A stretch of 64,000 nt of DNA from Halalkalibacter okhensis (GTDB taxonomy: Bacteria > Bacillota > Bacilli > Bacillales > Bacillaceae_D): NCBI RefSeq assembly GCF_000787375.1, contig NZ_JRJU01000014.1, positions 51,122 through 115,121 of the forward strand, written 5' to 3'. Both the position numbers and the translations under genes were made by a program. Positions within the stretch are counted from its first letter, which is position 1, and each line of letters opens with the position of its first letter. This document shows, piece by piece, positions 36,270 through 44,596 of this stretch. Under the pieces are notes generated by a model, which saw only the letters and a list, made by a program, of their open reading frames with translations, was not told where the DNA came from and ran no database searches.

Positions 36270-36286
36270 TTATGACCTAGTCATAA
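36270..36286 (+). promoter_or_regulatory. FapR-like operator upstream of fabHF
   Basis: TTATGACCTAGTCATAA is a perfect 17-bp inverted repeat with the ACCTAGT centre seen in FapR operators; it agrees with a TTAGTACCTAGTACTAA-type site (recalled) at 13 of 17 positions. It lies 20 bases before the fabH start, near the expected transcription start, where malonyl-CoA-controlled FapR would repress. Confidence 0.62.
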
Positions 36287-36305
36287 AAATAGTTAGGGTG
36301 ATGAA

Positions 36306-37250
36306 ATGAAACGTGTCGGTATCATCGGAATTGGTGCATATGTTCCAAATAACATTGTCACAAATCGTGATTTAGAAAATCGTGTAAATACAACTGATGA
36401 ATGGATTAGATCAAGGACTGGAATTGAGGAACGTAGAATAGCATGTGATGATATGGATACGTCTCATATGGCAATAATGGCTGCGAAAGAGGCGATCAGT
36501 GATGCTGGAGTAGAGGCTGAAGAGATCGACTTAATTTTAGTAGCGACGGCCACTCCGGATTATTCGTTTCCATCTGTGGCTTGTTTAGTCCAAGGTGCAT
36601 TAGAAATCCAAAATGCTGCAGCAATGGACATTAGTGCGGCTTGTTCAGGCTTTGTATATGGTGTTGTTACTGGCCAACAATTTGTTCAAAGTGGGACATA
36701 CAGAAATGTTTTGGTTATAGGTAGTGAAAAATTTTCTAAAATCATTGATTGGTCTGATCGAAATACGTGCGTCTTATTTGGTGATGGTGCTGGAGCCGTT
36801 GTATTGAGTACGGTTTCAGAACAACGAGGTATTTTATCATATGATTTAGGTGCTGATGGAAGTGGTTCTGAACATTTACTAGTTGGGAAAGAATCAAATT
36901 GCGTAGAAATGAATGGAAGAGAAGTGTTTAAGTTTGCAGTACGACGGCTACCCGAATCTAGTCTCCATGTTGTGGAAAAGGCTGGATTATCAAAAGAAGA
37001 GGTCAATTTTCTTATTCCGCATCAAGCAAATATGAGAATTATTGAAGCGGCAAGAGAACGGTTTGGACTTGAGAAAGAGCAAGTGTCAACAACGGTCAGA
37101 GAGCATGGAAATACATCAGCTGCTTCGATTCCACTAGCACTATATTCAGAATTAAAAAATGATAACATTCATGAAGACGATATCATTGTCATGGTTGGTT
37201 TTGGTGGTGGCTTGACTTGGGGTTCTATTTGTTTAAGGTGGGGAAAATAA
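36306..37250 (+). CDS. fabH: 3-oxoacyl-ACP synthase III
   Basis: A 314-residue KAS III. The triad is Cys in ISAACSGF near residue 112, His in IPHQANMR near 240 and Asn in EHGNTSAAS near 270. It condenses an acyl-CoA primer with malonyl-ACP to begin fatty-acid synthesis; in Bacillaceae it favours branched primers. ATG 36306 follows TTAGGGTG. fabF starts 20 bases after its stop, as in the fabHA-fabF operon of Bacillus. A FapR-like operator lies in the promoter. Confidence 0.96.
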   Translation: MKRVGIIGIGAYVPNNIVTNRDLENRVNTTDEWIRSRTGIEERRIACDDMDTSHMAIMAAKEAISDAGVEAEEIDLILVATATPDYSFPSVACLVQGALEIQNAAAMDISAACSGFVYGVVTGQQFVQSGTYRNVLVIGSEKFSKIIDWSDRNTCVLFGDGAGAVVLSTVSEQRGILSYDLGADGSGSEHLLVGKESNCVEMNGREVFKFAVRRLPESSLHVVEKAGLSKEEVNFLIPHQANMRIIEAARERFGLEKEQVSTTVREHGNTSAASIPLALYSELKNDNIHEDDIIVMVGFGGGLTWGSICLRWGK

Positions 37251-37270
37251 TTTAAAAGGGGAGTAAGCAT

Positions 37271-38518
37271 ATGACAAGACGAGTGGTTGTTACAGGGATA
37301 GGAGCTGTTACACCGTTAGGTAATGATGCTGATACAACTTGGAATCATTTGAAACAAGGCATTTCTGGTATTGGACCACTTAGTAGAGTGGATGCTGATC
37401 AGTTTAATGTAAAAGTTGCTGGTGAAGTGAAAGAATTTGTTCCATCTGAGTTCATGGATGGAAAGGAAGCTCGAAGAATGGCGCGATTCACACAATTGGC
37501 TATTGCAGCAAGTAAGATGGCAGTGACTGATGCCAAACTACGAATAGGTGAGAATATTGATTCTCAGCGTGTAGGAGTCTGGATTGGTTCTGGAATTGGA
37601 GGGCTAGATGCGTTTGAGGAGCAGCATAAACGCTTTTTAGACAAAGGTCCAAAGCGTGTAAGTCCTTTTATTATACCGATGCTAATTCCAGATATGGCAT
37701 CAGGAAGAGTGTCAATTGAGACCGGTGCAAAGGGAATTAACAATTGTTCGGTAACGGCCTGTGCATCAGGAGCTAATTCCATTGGTGATGCATTCCGCGT
37801 TATTCAAAATGGTCAAGCTGACGCCATGATCACTGGTGGTACGGAAGCTGCAATTACGGATATGACGATTGCTGGTTTTGCCAATATGACGGCTTTATCT
37901 ACCAATCCAGATCCCAAAACTGCTAGTCGTCCTTTTGATAAAAATCGTGATGGATTTGTCATTGCAGAAGGTTCAGGTGTGTTGATTTTAGAAGAGTTAG
38001 AGCATGCTTTAGAACGAGGGGCTACGATTTATGGAGAAATGGTAGGCTACGGAGCAACAGGAGATGCCCACCATATTACAACTCCAGCACCAGAAGGGGA
38101 AGGTGGCCAACGAGCAATGAAATTAGCTCTTTCTGATAGTGGGCTATCTCCTGAGGAAGTTGATTACATTAATGCTCACGGGACAAGCACATATTATAAT
38201 GATTTATACGAAACAGCCGCTATAAAGGAAGTGTTTGGTGACCATGCATATCAGCTTTCCATTAGTTCAACAAAATCAATGACAGGACATCTGCTTGGTG
38301 CAGCCGGAGCGATTGAGGCGATTTTCTCATTGTTAACAATGAGAGATGGAGTCATTCCACCAACAATCAATTATGAAACTTCTGATGAAGAACTTGATTT
38401 AGATTATGTTCCAAATGTTGCGAAAGAACGAGGGGTTAACGTTGTCCTTTCAAACTCATTAGGATTTGGTGGACATAATGTAACGCTAGCTTTTAAAACG
38501 TATAAGCAAAAAACCTAA
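37271..38518 (+). CDS. fabF: 3-oxoacyl-ACP synthase II
   Basis: A 415-residue KAS II. The nucleophile Cys is in [12 protein letters not shown] near residue 165, and the two His are in [11 protein letters not shown] and [15 protein letters not shown]. It elongates acyl-ACP chains. Length and domain duplication are normal. ATG 37271 follows AAAGGGGAG. Second gene of the fabH-fabF operon, with an intrinsic terminator directly after the stop. Confidence 0.96.
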   Translation: MTRRVVVTGIGAVTPLGNDADTTWNHLKQGISGIGPLSRVDADQFNVKVAGEVKEFVPSEFMDGKEARRMARFTQLAIAASKMAVTDAKLRIGENIDSQRVGVWIGSGIGGLDAFEEQHKRFLDKGPKRVSPFIIPMLIPDMASGRVSIETGAKGINNCSVTACASGANSIGDAFRVIQNGQADAMITGGTEAAITDMTIAGFANMTALSTNPDPKTASRPFDKNRDGFVIAEGSGVLILEELEHALERGATIYGEMVGYGATGDAHHITTPAPEGEGGQRAMKLALSDSGLSPEEVDYINAHGTSTYYNDLYETAAIKEVFGDHAYQLSISSTKSMTGHLLGAAGAIEAIFSLLTMRDGVIPPTINYETSDEELDLDYVPNVAKERGVNVVLSNSLGFGGHNVTLAFKTYKQKT

Positions 38519-38543
38519 TCATTCAACTTGATTAGGTTTTTTT
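38511..38543 (+). terminator. Intrinsic terminator after fabF
   Basis: AAACCTAATCA and TGATTAGGTTT form an 11-bp stem followed by a T run. The stem begins inside the last codons of fabF. Confidence 0.88.
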
Positions 38544-38624
38544 GTGCGACGATGTTTCTAAGAAAGTAAACTATAGGCATATGCTAATCATTCTTCCATA
38601 AAATGTGAAAAAAGGGGGGAGAGA

Positions 38625-39890
38625 ATGGCTATTCATATTGTACAAACCAATGATTCACTGTGGAGAATCTCGCAACTTTATAACGTTCCTATTCCTACCT
38701 TATTGGAAGTCAATGGTTTAGAGTCTTCTTTACTTAGCCCAGGATTAGCTCTATATATTCCCGGTGATACGTTGACAAGACGCCTCTATGAAATTATTCC
38801 TGGAGATACGCTCTGGTCCTTGGCAATAAGGTATCAAACCACGGTTGAAGCCATTTTAGCAGCCAACCCACAGTTAAACGTTAATTTTCTTCAAGTTGGT
38901 CAAAGAATTACTATCCCAACACCTTTAAAAATGAACATGACCACATTAGGATTTTTCGTCCCTTATTCTATTCCTTATTTTCTTTCCATATTTGAGCAGT
39001 TTGCAAATCAATTAACGTATTTAGCGGTTGTTTCGTATTCTTTTACAGATGAAGGATGGGTGTATGTTGACCTTCCCGATGATCAAATTCCGACTAGAGC
39101 TCGTCAATTAAATGTAGTTCCATTGTTAATGATTCGAAATATATCCGCAGATGGAGAGTTTAGTGCAGAGTTAGCTGGTATAGTACTAGAAAATTCATCT
39201 TATCGGGCGAACCTTATTCAAAGTTTAATGAATTTTGTCGAGGAAAAGGACTATGGCGGAATTAGTGTTGATTTTGAATTTATTCCACCAACGAGACGCA
39301 ATGATTTTGTTATATTTCTACGTGAATTAAAATTAGCATTAGGCGATTTAGTCCTCCATGTGAATGTTCATGCCAAAACAGTTGATATCCCTACGAATCC
39401 GATTATCGGAGGATATGATTATCGTCAAATTGGTGAAGCAGCTGATATAGTAGCAGTCATGACTATCGATTACGGGTATCCGGGTGGCCCCCCCAATCCA
39501 GTGAGTCCGATTTGGTGGGTAGAAGAGGTTATTCGTTATACATTAACAGAAATTGATCGGAGCAAACTACAAATTGCTCTGCCAATGTACGGCTATGATT
39601 GGATCGAAGGGACAAATATTACAAGAGGGTGGTCTTTAAATGATGCTCAAAATCTTGCGATAAATTCTGGGGCAGTAATAAATTTTGATTCAACAGCCAT
39701 GTCACCTACCTTTTTATATTGGATTGGAATAGAAGGGCATATTGTCTGGTTTGAAGACATACGCAGCTATGAAGAGAAATACAAAATGATTGATTTCTAT
39801 GGGTTAGTAGGCTCAACTTATTGGGAAACACGGTTACCATTTCCTCAAAATTGGGCATTTATACAACAACACATGAATGTACAAAAATAG
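38625..39890 (+). CDS. LysM-LysM-GH18 spore cortex hydrolase, SleL/YaaH type
   Basis: A 421-residue protein with two N-terminal LysM domains (residues ~2-47, IHIVQTNDSLWRISQLYN; and ~52-97, YEIIPGDTLWSLAIRYQ) and a GH18 catalytic domain. The active-site strand is GGISVDFEFIPP, where the final Glu is the usual acid. No signal peptide, as in SleL/YaaH/YdhD, which are built into the spore from the mother cell. It would cleave cortex muramic-delta-lactam glycan during germination. ATG 38625 follows AAAGGGGGGAG. A bidirectional terminator separates it from convergent narK. Confidence 0.9.
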   Translation: MAIHIVQTNDSLWRISQLYNVPIPTLLEVNGLESSLLSPGLALYIPGDTLTRRLYEIIPGDTLWSLAIRYQTTVEAILAANPQLNVNFLQVGQRITIPTPLKMNMTTLGFFVPYSIPYFLSIFEQFANQLTYLAVVSYSFTDEGWVYVDLPDDQIPTRARQLNVVPLLMIRNISADGEFSAELAGIVLENSSYRANLIQSLMNFVEEKDYGGISVDFEFIPPTRRNDFVIFLRELKLALGDLVLHVNVHAKTVDIPTNPIIGGYDYRQIGEAADIVAVMTIDYGYPGGPPNPVSPIWWVEEVIRYTLTEIDRSKLQIALPMYGYDWIEGTNITRGWSLNDAQNLAINSGAVINFDSTAMSPTFLYWIGIEGHIVWFEDIRSYEEKYKMIDFYGLVGSTYWETRLPFPQNWAFIQQHMNVQK

Positions 39891-39902
39891 ATAGCAAAGT
39901 AA

Positions 39903-39944
39903 AAAGCAATGCTCACTATTTGAGAGCATTGCTTTAATTTTTTT
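39903..39944. terminator. Bidirectional intrinsic terminator
   Basis: AAAGCAATGCTC pairs with GAGCATTGCTTT (12 bp). T runs follow on both strands, so it ends both the GH18 gene and the convergent narK. Confidence 0.88.
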
Positions 39945-41253
39945 ATGCAGCATTTTTGCTAATATCGTCACAACGTATTTCTGCATTTTTTCTTTGATAG
40001 TAATACCAATTAAGACCGATAGAAATTACATAAAAGGCAATGAAATAATACAATGCTGAAATGGGTGTACCCGTTGTGGAAACAGACCAACCAAATAATT
40101 GTGGGATAAAAAATGATCCATAAGCGGCAAACGCTGCTGTAAATCCAAGAACAGGAGCGGCTTCTTTAACCGGGAAAATAATCGGGATCATTTGAAAAGT
40201 TGAGCCAGATCCCATTCCTGCTGCAATAAATAAAAGCAAGAACGATGATAGAAACCCAGCAAAATTTTGTTGACCGATAAAGTAAATAACAGAAAGAGCT
40301 CCAAGGGTCATTGCAACCAGGACGTAAGCTGTTACTCTTGCACCACCAAATTTATCAGAAACCCATCCTCCTACCGGTCTAAATGCTGCTGCTAAAAAAG
40401 CACCTAAAAAGGCTAATGCAACGTAGTCTGGAAATTGAGAGCGTAATAATAATGGGAATGCCGCTCCGTACCCAATAAATGAACCGAATGTAGCTACGTA
40501 TAAAATAGTCATAATCCAAGTATGCTTCCGTTTAACAATAACAAATTGATCTTTCACTGATTGCTGTGCAGTTGGTAAGTTATCCATTCCGAAATACGCA
40601 ACAATTGTCATCACAGCAATTGGTATGACCCAAATGAATGCAGCATTTTGTAACCAAATTTCCTGGCCATTTGCTAACACTTGACTTTCTCCACCAATAA
40701 AGGCAAATGTACTCACTGCAATAATAAGTGGTGTCACAAATTGAACAACAGAAACCCCCATATTTCCTAGTCCGCCATTAATACCAAGGGCAGTTCCTTT
40801 TTCTTTTTTCGGGAAAAAGAAACTGATGTTTGCTAGTGCAGAAGAGAAGTTTCCTCCACCAAGTCCACACAATGCTGCAAGCAGCAACATAACCCAGTAA
40901 GGTGTATCAGGATTTTGAACTGCAAAACCAATACCTAGTGTAGGGATTAATAGTACCCCTGTTGAGAAAACGACCCAGTTTCTACCACCGAATTTCCCTA
41001 CAGCAAATGTATATACAAATCGTAGTGATGCACCAACAAGTCCGGGAATAGCTGCTAATGTAAACAATTGTTCATCTGTAAATGCAAAGCCAATGTCATT
41101 CAATCTGACCGCAACAACCGACCAAATTTGCCAAACGATAAATGCAAGCATAAGTGTTGGTACTGAGATCCATAAATTTCTTTTAGCATGCCTTTTTCCT
41201 TCTTTTTCCCAGAATTCTTTGTTCTCTGGATTCCATTCTTTTATTCTTCCCAT
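39943..41253 (-). CDS. narK: Nitrate/nitrite MFS transporter, NarK family
   Basis: A 436-residue major-facilitator protein with twelve expected membrane segments. The nitrate signatures are GGGNFSSALANISFFFPKKEKGTA in the first half and GMGSGSTFQMIPIIFP in the second; conserved Arg residues occur in SLRFVYTFAVG and AAFRPVGGWVSDK. It would import nitrate or exchange nitrite. It is divergent from nirBD, and an FNR site with matching -10 lies in its promoter, so it is anaerobically induced rather than purely assimilatory. ATG 41253 follows GGGGGAAGT. Confidence 0.92.
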   Translation of the reverse strand: MGRIKEWNPENKEFWEKEGKRHAKRNLWISVPTLMLAFIVWQIWSVVAVRLNDIGFAFTDEQLFTLAAIPGLVGASLRFVYTFAVGKFGGRNWVVFSTGVLLIPTLGIGFAVQNPDTPYWVMLLLAALCGLGGGNFSSALANISFFFPKKEKGTALGINGGLGNMGVSVVQFVTPLIIAVSTFAFIGGESQVLANGQEIWLQNAAFIWVIPIAVMTIVAYFGMDNLPTAQQSVKDQFVIVKRKHTWIMTILYVATFGSFIGYGAAFPLLLRSQFPDYVALAFLGAFLAAAFRPVGGWVSDKFGGARVTAYVLVAMTLGALSVIYFIGQQNFAGFLSSFLLLFIAAGMGSGSTFQMIPIIFPVKEAAPVLGFTAAFAAYGSFFIPQLFGWSVSTTGTPISALYYFIAFYVISIGLNWYYYQRKNAEIRCDDISKNAA

Positions 41254-41311
41254 GATACTTCCCCCAATGATGGATTAATATATTTTAAATACATCTTTTC
41301 TTCACACTCAA

Positions 41312-41317
41312 ATCATA
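41312..41317 (-). promoter_or_regulatory. narK -10 box
   Basis: TATGAT on the minus strand. The predicted start near 41305 puts the FNR site centre at about -41.5, a class II activator position. Confidence 0.6.
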
Positions 41318-41338
41318 CAAAGGAAAGTCTCTCATGAA

Positions 41339-41354
41339 AGTGATGAATGTCACA
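41339..41354 (-). promoter_or_regulatory. FNR site for narK
   Basis: AGTGATGAATGTCACA matches TGTGA-N6-TCACA with one mismatch (first base). It is almost the same sequence as the hcp site. Confidence 0.75.
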
Positions 41355-41509
41355 TATTCAAATAATTAAAAAGCAACTTGGTTCGTTTCTTGTTGCATAA
41401 ATAATAGGAAGAAATTAAGTAAAACGCTTTATGAAAAAATTTGAATAATAAATATGAATCGTTGTAAAAGACAGATGAATGTGAAATACTGAACATTAAT
41501 TTCTCGATC

Positions 41510-41525
41510 TGTGATCTTTCTCACA
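41510..41525 (+). promoter_or_regulatory. FNR site for nirBD
   Basis: TGTGATCTTTCTCACA is a perfect TGTGA-N6-TCACA. With the -10 TACAAT at 41547-41552 the start is near 41559, so the site centre falls at -41.5. Confidence 0.85.
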
Positions 41526-41603
41526 TGATAGAAAAGATTTATGCCCTACAATAAGCATTAGATACAAACAATGTGAAGCGATGAACAAGTGGAGGGATTT
41601 GAG

Positions 41604-44018
41604 ATGGGAAAGAGAAAGTTAGTCATGATTGGAAATGGTATGGCAGGCGTTCGCGTCATAGAAGAGATTTTAAAACTTAACCATGATTTATATGAGATAA
41701 CAATCTTTGGAAATGAGCCTCATCCTAACTATAATCGTATTCAACTATCAAATGTCCTACAAGGAAACACGACTTTTGATGAAACGATTATTAATGACCT
41801 AAATTGGTACGAGTCTAATAATATTGAGCTCTTTACCGGTGAGGCAGTAATTGGTATAGACACTAACAAAAAGCTGGTCATCTCTGATAAGGGGCAAGAA
41901 TTAGCTTATGATGAATTAATTTTAGCAACAGGGTCTCTCCCTTTTATCTTGCCAGTACCTGGTGCAGATAAAGAAGGCGTCATTGGGTTTCGAGATATTA
42001 AAGATTGTGAAAAAATGATCAAAGTAGCTAAGCATTACAAGAAAGCTGTCGTCATAGGTGGAGGACTGCTTGGTTTGGAAGCTGCAAAAGGGTTAATCCA
42101 TTTAGGAATGAAAGTAGATGTTGTTCATTTAATGGAACACTTGATGGAACGCCAACTTGACGCGGTCGCTTCAACTATGTTGAAGAAAGAATTAGAAGCA
42201 CAAGGCATGAATTTTCTCATGGAAAAAGCAACAATTGAACTATCAGGTACAGACCGAGTCGAAGGCATTCGCTTTAAAGACGGTACAGAAACTGAAGCTG
42301 ATTTAATTGTGATGGCAGCTGGGATCAAACCAAATGTTAGTCTTGCAAAAGATAGCGGAATCTATGTAAATAGAGGGATTGTTGTTAATGACTTTATGGA
42401 AACAAACATCCCACATGTGTATGCAGTGGGTGAATGTGCAGAACATAGAGAAATCGTATACGGTCTCGTAGCTCCTCTTTATGAGCAAGGGAAAGTGTTG
42501 GCCCAAGTACTTTGCAATCAGAAAGATCAAGGATATGAAGGTTCTATCACTGGAACACAATTAAAAGTTTCAGGAATTGACCTTTTCTCAGCTGGTGAAA
42601 TTTATGATGATAATACGTCTAAAGCCATTGTTGTTCACAATGAATACGAAGGAATCTATAAAAAAGTATTAGTACGTGATGATCGTATAGTAGGAATTGT
42701 TTTATACGGTGATACAAAAGATAGCAACCGATTGTTTAAAATGCTGAATGAGAAACAAGACGTGTCGGACATTACTTCTATTTCATTCCTTCAATCTCAA
42801 GAAGCATCTGACAAAAATGATGTGGCTAGCATGCCGAATGATGAGGTTGTTTGTGGATGTAATGGGATTAGTAAAGAAACGATTGTTAACGCCATCCAAG
42901 AAGAAGAGGTCACAACAGTTGAACAAGTCGGAGGATGCACGAATGCGGGCCGTTCATGTGGAAGATGCAAACCTGTCATTCAAGACATAATTGCCTACAC
43001 TCTTGGAGATGAATTTGCGCAAACAGTCGAGAAAAAGACCGTATGTGGATGTACAACATTAAGCCGTGATGAAGTAGTGGAAGAGATCCGTGAAAAAGGA
43101 TTAACAACGTTCAAAGAAGTCATGAATGTATTGCAGTGGAAAAATGAAGAAGGATGTTCAAAATGCCGACCTGCGCTTAACTATTTCTTAGGAATGATAT
43201 ATCCTGACTACGTGGATGAAAGAGATTCACGTTTAGTAAATGAAAAAATGCATGCAAACATTCAAAAAGACGGTACGTATTCAGTCATTCCGAGAATGTA
43301 CGGCGGTGTAACAACAGCAAAAGATTTACGTAAATTAGCCGATATCGCTGAGAAGTATGATGTGCAACTATTAAAGATAACCGGTGGACAACGAATTGGT
43401 TTATATGGATTAGAAAAAGAGCAATTGCCAGCTGTTTGGGAAGACTTAGGTATGCCTTCTGGTTATGCGTATGGAAAAACGCTCCGGACAGTAAAAACAT
43501 GTGTTGGAGCACAATTCTGCCGTTTTGGTACTCAAGATTCTATGAGTTTGGGAATTGAATTAGAGAAACGCTTTGAACGCCTTGATACTCCGCATAAAGT
43601 GAAGATGGGTGTGTCTGCTTGTCCACGAAACTGTGCAGAAGCAGGAATTAAAGATGTAGGAATTGTCGGTCTTGATGGAGGATGGGAAATTTATGTAGCA
43701 GGGAATGGAGGAACAGATTTAAGAGCCGGAGACTTGTTATGTAAAGTGAAAACTGAAGAAGAAGTCTATGAAATCACAGGAGCGTATTTACAATACTACC
43801 GTGAAACAGCTCTATATTTGGAGCGAACTTCTACATGGGTGGAGCGTATCGGGTTAGACCATGTCAAGGAAGTCTTAGCCAATGAAAAAACAAGAAATGA
43901 GTTAAATGAGAGATTAAATCAAACGCTTGCACGATATGAAGAGCCTTGGAAAAAAGCTGTGGAAGACGAAGAAATCCGTCATGCTTATTATTCAAAGCAT
44001 GAATTATTAAAACTTTAA
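41604..44018 (+). CDS. nirB: NAD(P)H nitrite reductase, large subunit
   Basis: An 804-residue NirB (NasD in Bacillus). Order: FAD/NAD-dependent reductase (residues ~1-390, GNGMAGVRVIEEI and VVIGGGLLGLEAAKGL), two BFD-type iron-sulfur segments (CGCNGISKETI...CGRC and CGCTTLSRDEV...CSKC), then the nitrite/sulfite reductase half with the sirohaem/4Fe-4S cysteines in CVGAQFC and SACPRNCAEAG. It reduces nitrite to ammonium in the cytosol with six electrons. ATG 41604 is 8 bases after GGAGGG. The FNR promoter indicates anaerobic nitrite ammonification. nirD follows by 21 bases. Confidence 0.95.
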   Translation: MGKRKLVMIGNGMAGVRVIEEILKLNHDLYEITIFGNEPHPNYNRIQLSNVLQGNTTFDETIINDLNWYESNNIELFTGEAVIGIDTNKKLVISDKGQELAYDELILATGSLPFILPVPGADKEGVIGFRDIKDCEKMIKVAKHYKKAVVIGGGLLGLEAAKGLIHLGMKVDVVHLMEHLMERQLDAVASTMLKKELEAQGMNFLMEKATIELSGTDRVEGIRFKDGTETEADLIVMAAGIKPNVSLAKDSGIYVNRGIVVNDFMETNIPHVYAVGECAEHREIVYGLVAPLYEQGKVLAQVLCNQKDQGYEGSITGTQLKVSGIDLFSAGEIYDDNTSKAIVVHNEYEGIYKKVLVRDDRIVGIVLYGDTKDSNRLFKMLNEKQDVSDITSISFLQSQEASDKNDVASMPNDEVVCGCNGISKETIVNAIQEEEVTTVEQVGGCTNAGRSCGRCKPVIQDIIAYTLGDEFAQTVEKKTVCGCTTLSRDEVVEEIREKGLTTFKEVMNVLQWKNEEGCSKCRPALNYFLGMIYPDYVDERDSRLVNEKMHANIQKDGTYSVIPRMYGGVTTAKDLRKLADIAEKYDVQLLKITGGQRIGLYGLEKEQLPAVWEDLGMPSGYAYGKTLRTVKTCVGAQFCRFGTQDSMSLGIELEKRFERLDTPHKVKMGVSACPRNCAEAGIKDVGIVGLDGGWEIYVAGNGGTDLRAGDLLCKVKTEEEVYEITGAYLQYYRETALYLERTSTWVERIGLDHVKEVLANEKTRNELNERLNQTLARYEEPWKKAVEDEEIRHAYYSKHELLKL

Positions 44019-44039
44019 AAATAGAGGGAGCTGATTCTA

Positions 44040-44360
44040 ATGATTTCAACTGGAACTCGAATTAACATTTGTAAATATGATCACTTACCAAGTATGATTG
44101 GGCAAGTTTTTGTCATAGGTCATAATGAAATGGCTGTATTTCGACTTTCAAATGGAAATGTAAGAGCTATTGAAAATAAAAGCCCGCATCCAAAAGGTGG
44201 AAGATTGGCTGACGGTCTCGTGAGTGGGGAATATGTTTATTGTCCAATTCATGACTGGATTATTTCTCTTATTGATGGAAAAGTGCAAGCTCCTGATAGG
44301 GGCCAGGTCAAAACATATCCAATTGAAGTTAGTGGGGAAGATGTGTATTTAATTATTTAA
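44040..44360 (+). CDS. nirD: Nitrite reductase small subunit
   Basis: A 106-residue Rieske-fold protein paired with NirB. The second Rieske pair is kept (YCPIHDW), but the first pair is ENKSPHPKGG, with Ser where the Cys ligand would be and an extra Pro. It therefore probably does not bind a 2Fe-2S cluster; several NirD proteins are similarly cluster-free and act structurally. TAGAGGGAGC precedes the ATG. It is cotranscribed with nirB. Confidence 0.92.
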   Translation: MISTGTRINICKYDHLPSMIGQVFVIGHNEMAVFRLSNGNVRAIENKSPHPKGGRLADGLVSGEYVYCPIHDWIISLIDGKVQAPDRGQVKTYPIEVSGEDVYLII

Positions 44361-44406
44361 TGTCACTTTACTTATTCAAAAATTTGTCACGAATGAGAGT
44401 TAGGTT

Positions 44407-44422
44407 TGTGATAAATATCACA
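44407..44422 (+). promoter_or_regulatory. FNR site for pflBA
   Basis: TGTGATAAATATCACA is a perfect FNR site. A TAATCT box at 44444-44449 gives a start near 44456, placing the centre at -41.5. Confidence 0.82.
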
Positions 44423-44490
44423 TTGTTTAAGTCAATAATCTATTAATCTTATATGTGTAAGGTAATAAAAGGATTTAAATAGCGAGCGAG

Positions 44491-44545
44491 TGGTTAGGTG
44501 TATAGATCAGAGTAGAAAATCAAAAAGTCGTTATACACCCAACCA
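44491..44545 (+). other. Long stem-loop in pflB leader
   Basis: TGGTTAGGTGTATA (44491-44504) pairs with TATACACCCAACCA (44532-44545), 14 bp with one mismatch and a 27-nt loop. It lies in the untranslated leader right before the Rex operator. No T run follows. Confidence 0.6.
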
Positions 44546-44562
44546 TGTGAATGATTTCACAT
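44545..44562 (+). promoter_or_regulatory. Rex operator in pflB leader
   Basis: ATGTGAATGATTTCACAT is a perfect palindrome fitting the Rex consensus WTGTGAA-N4-TTCACAW. It lies about 90 bases downstream of the predicted start of transcription and 34 bases before the pflB start, where the NADH-sensing repressor Rex could act as a roadblock. Confidence 0.75.
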
Positions 44563-44596
44563 TTAATGAAGATTTAGAGAGCGAGGGTGAATGAAA

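Noticed and set aside
41478..41496. Rex-like sequence ATGTGAAATACTGAACAT before nirB
   Set aside because: The right half has two mismatches in the invariant positions (TGAACA for TTCACA).
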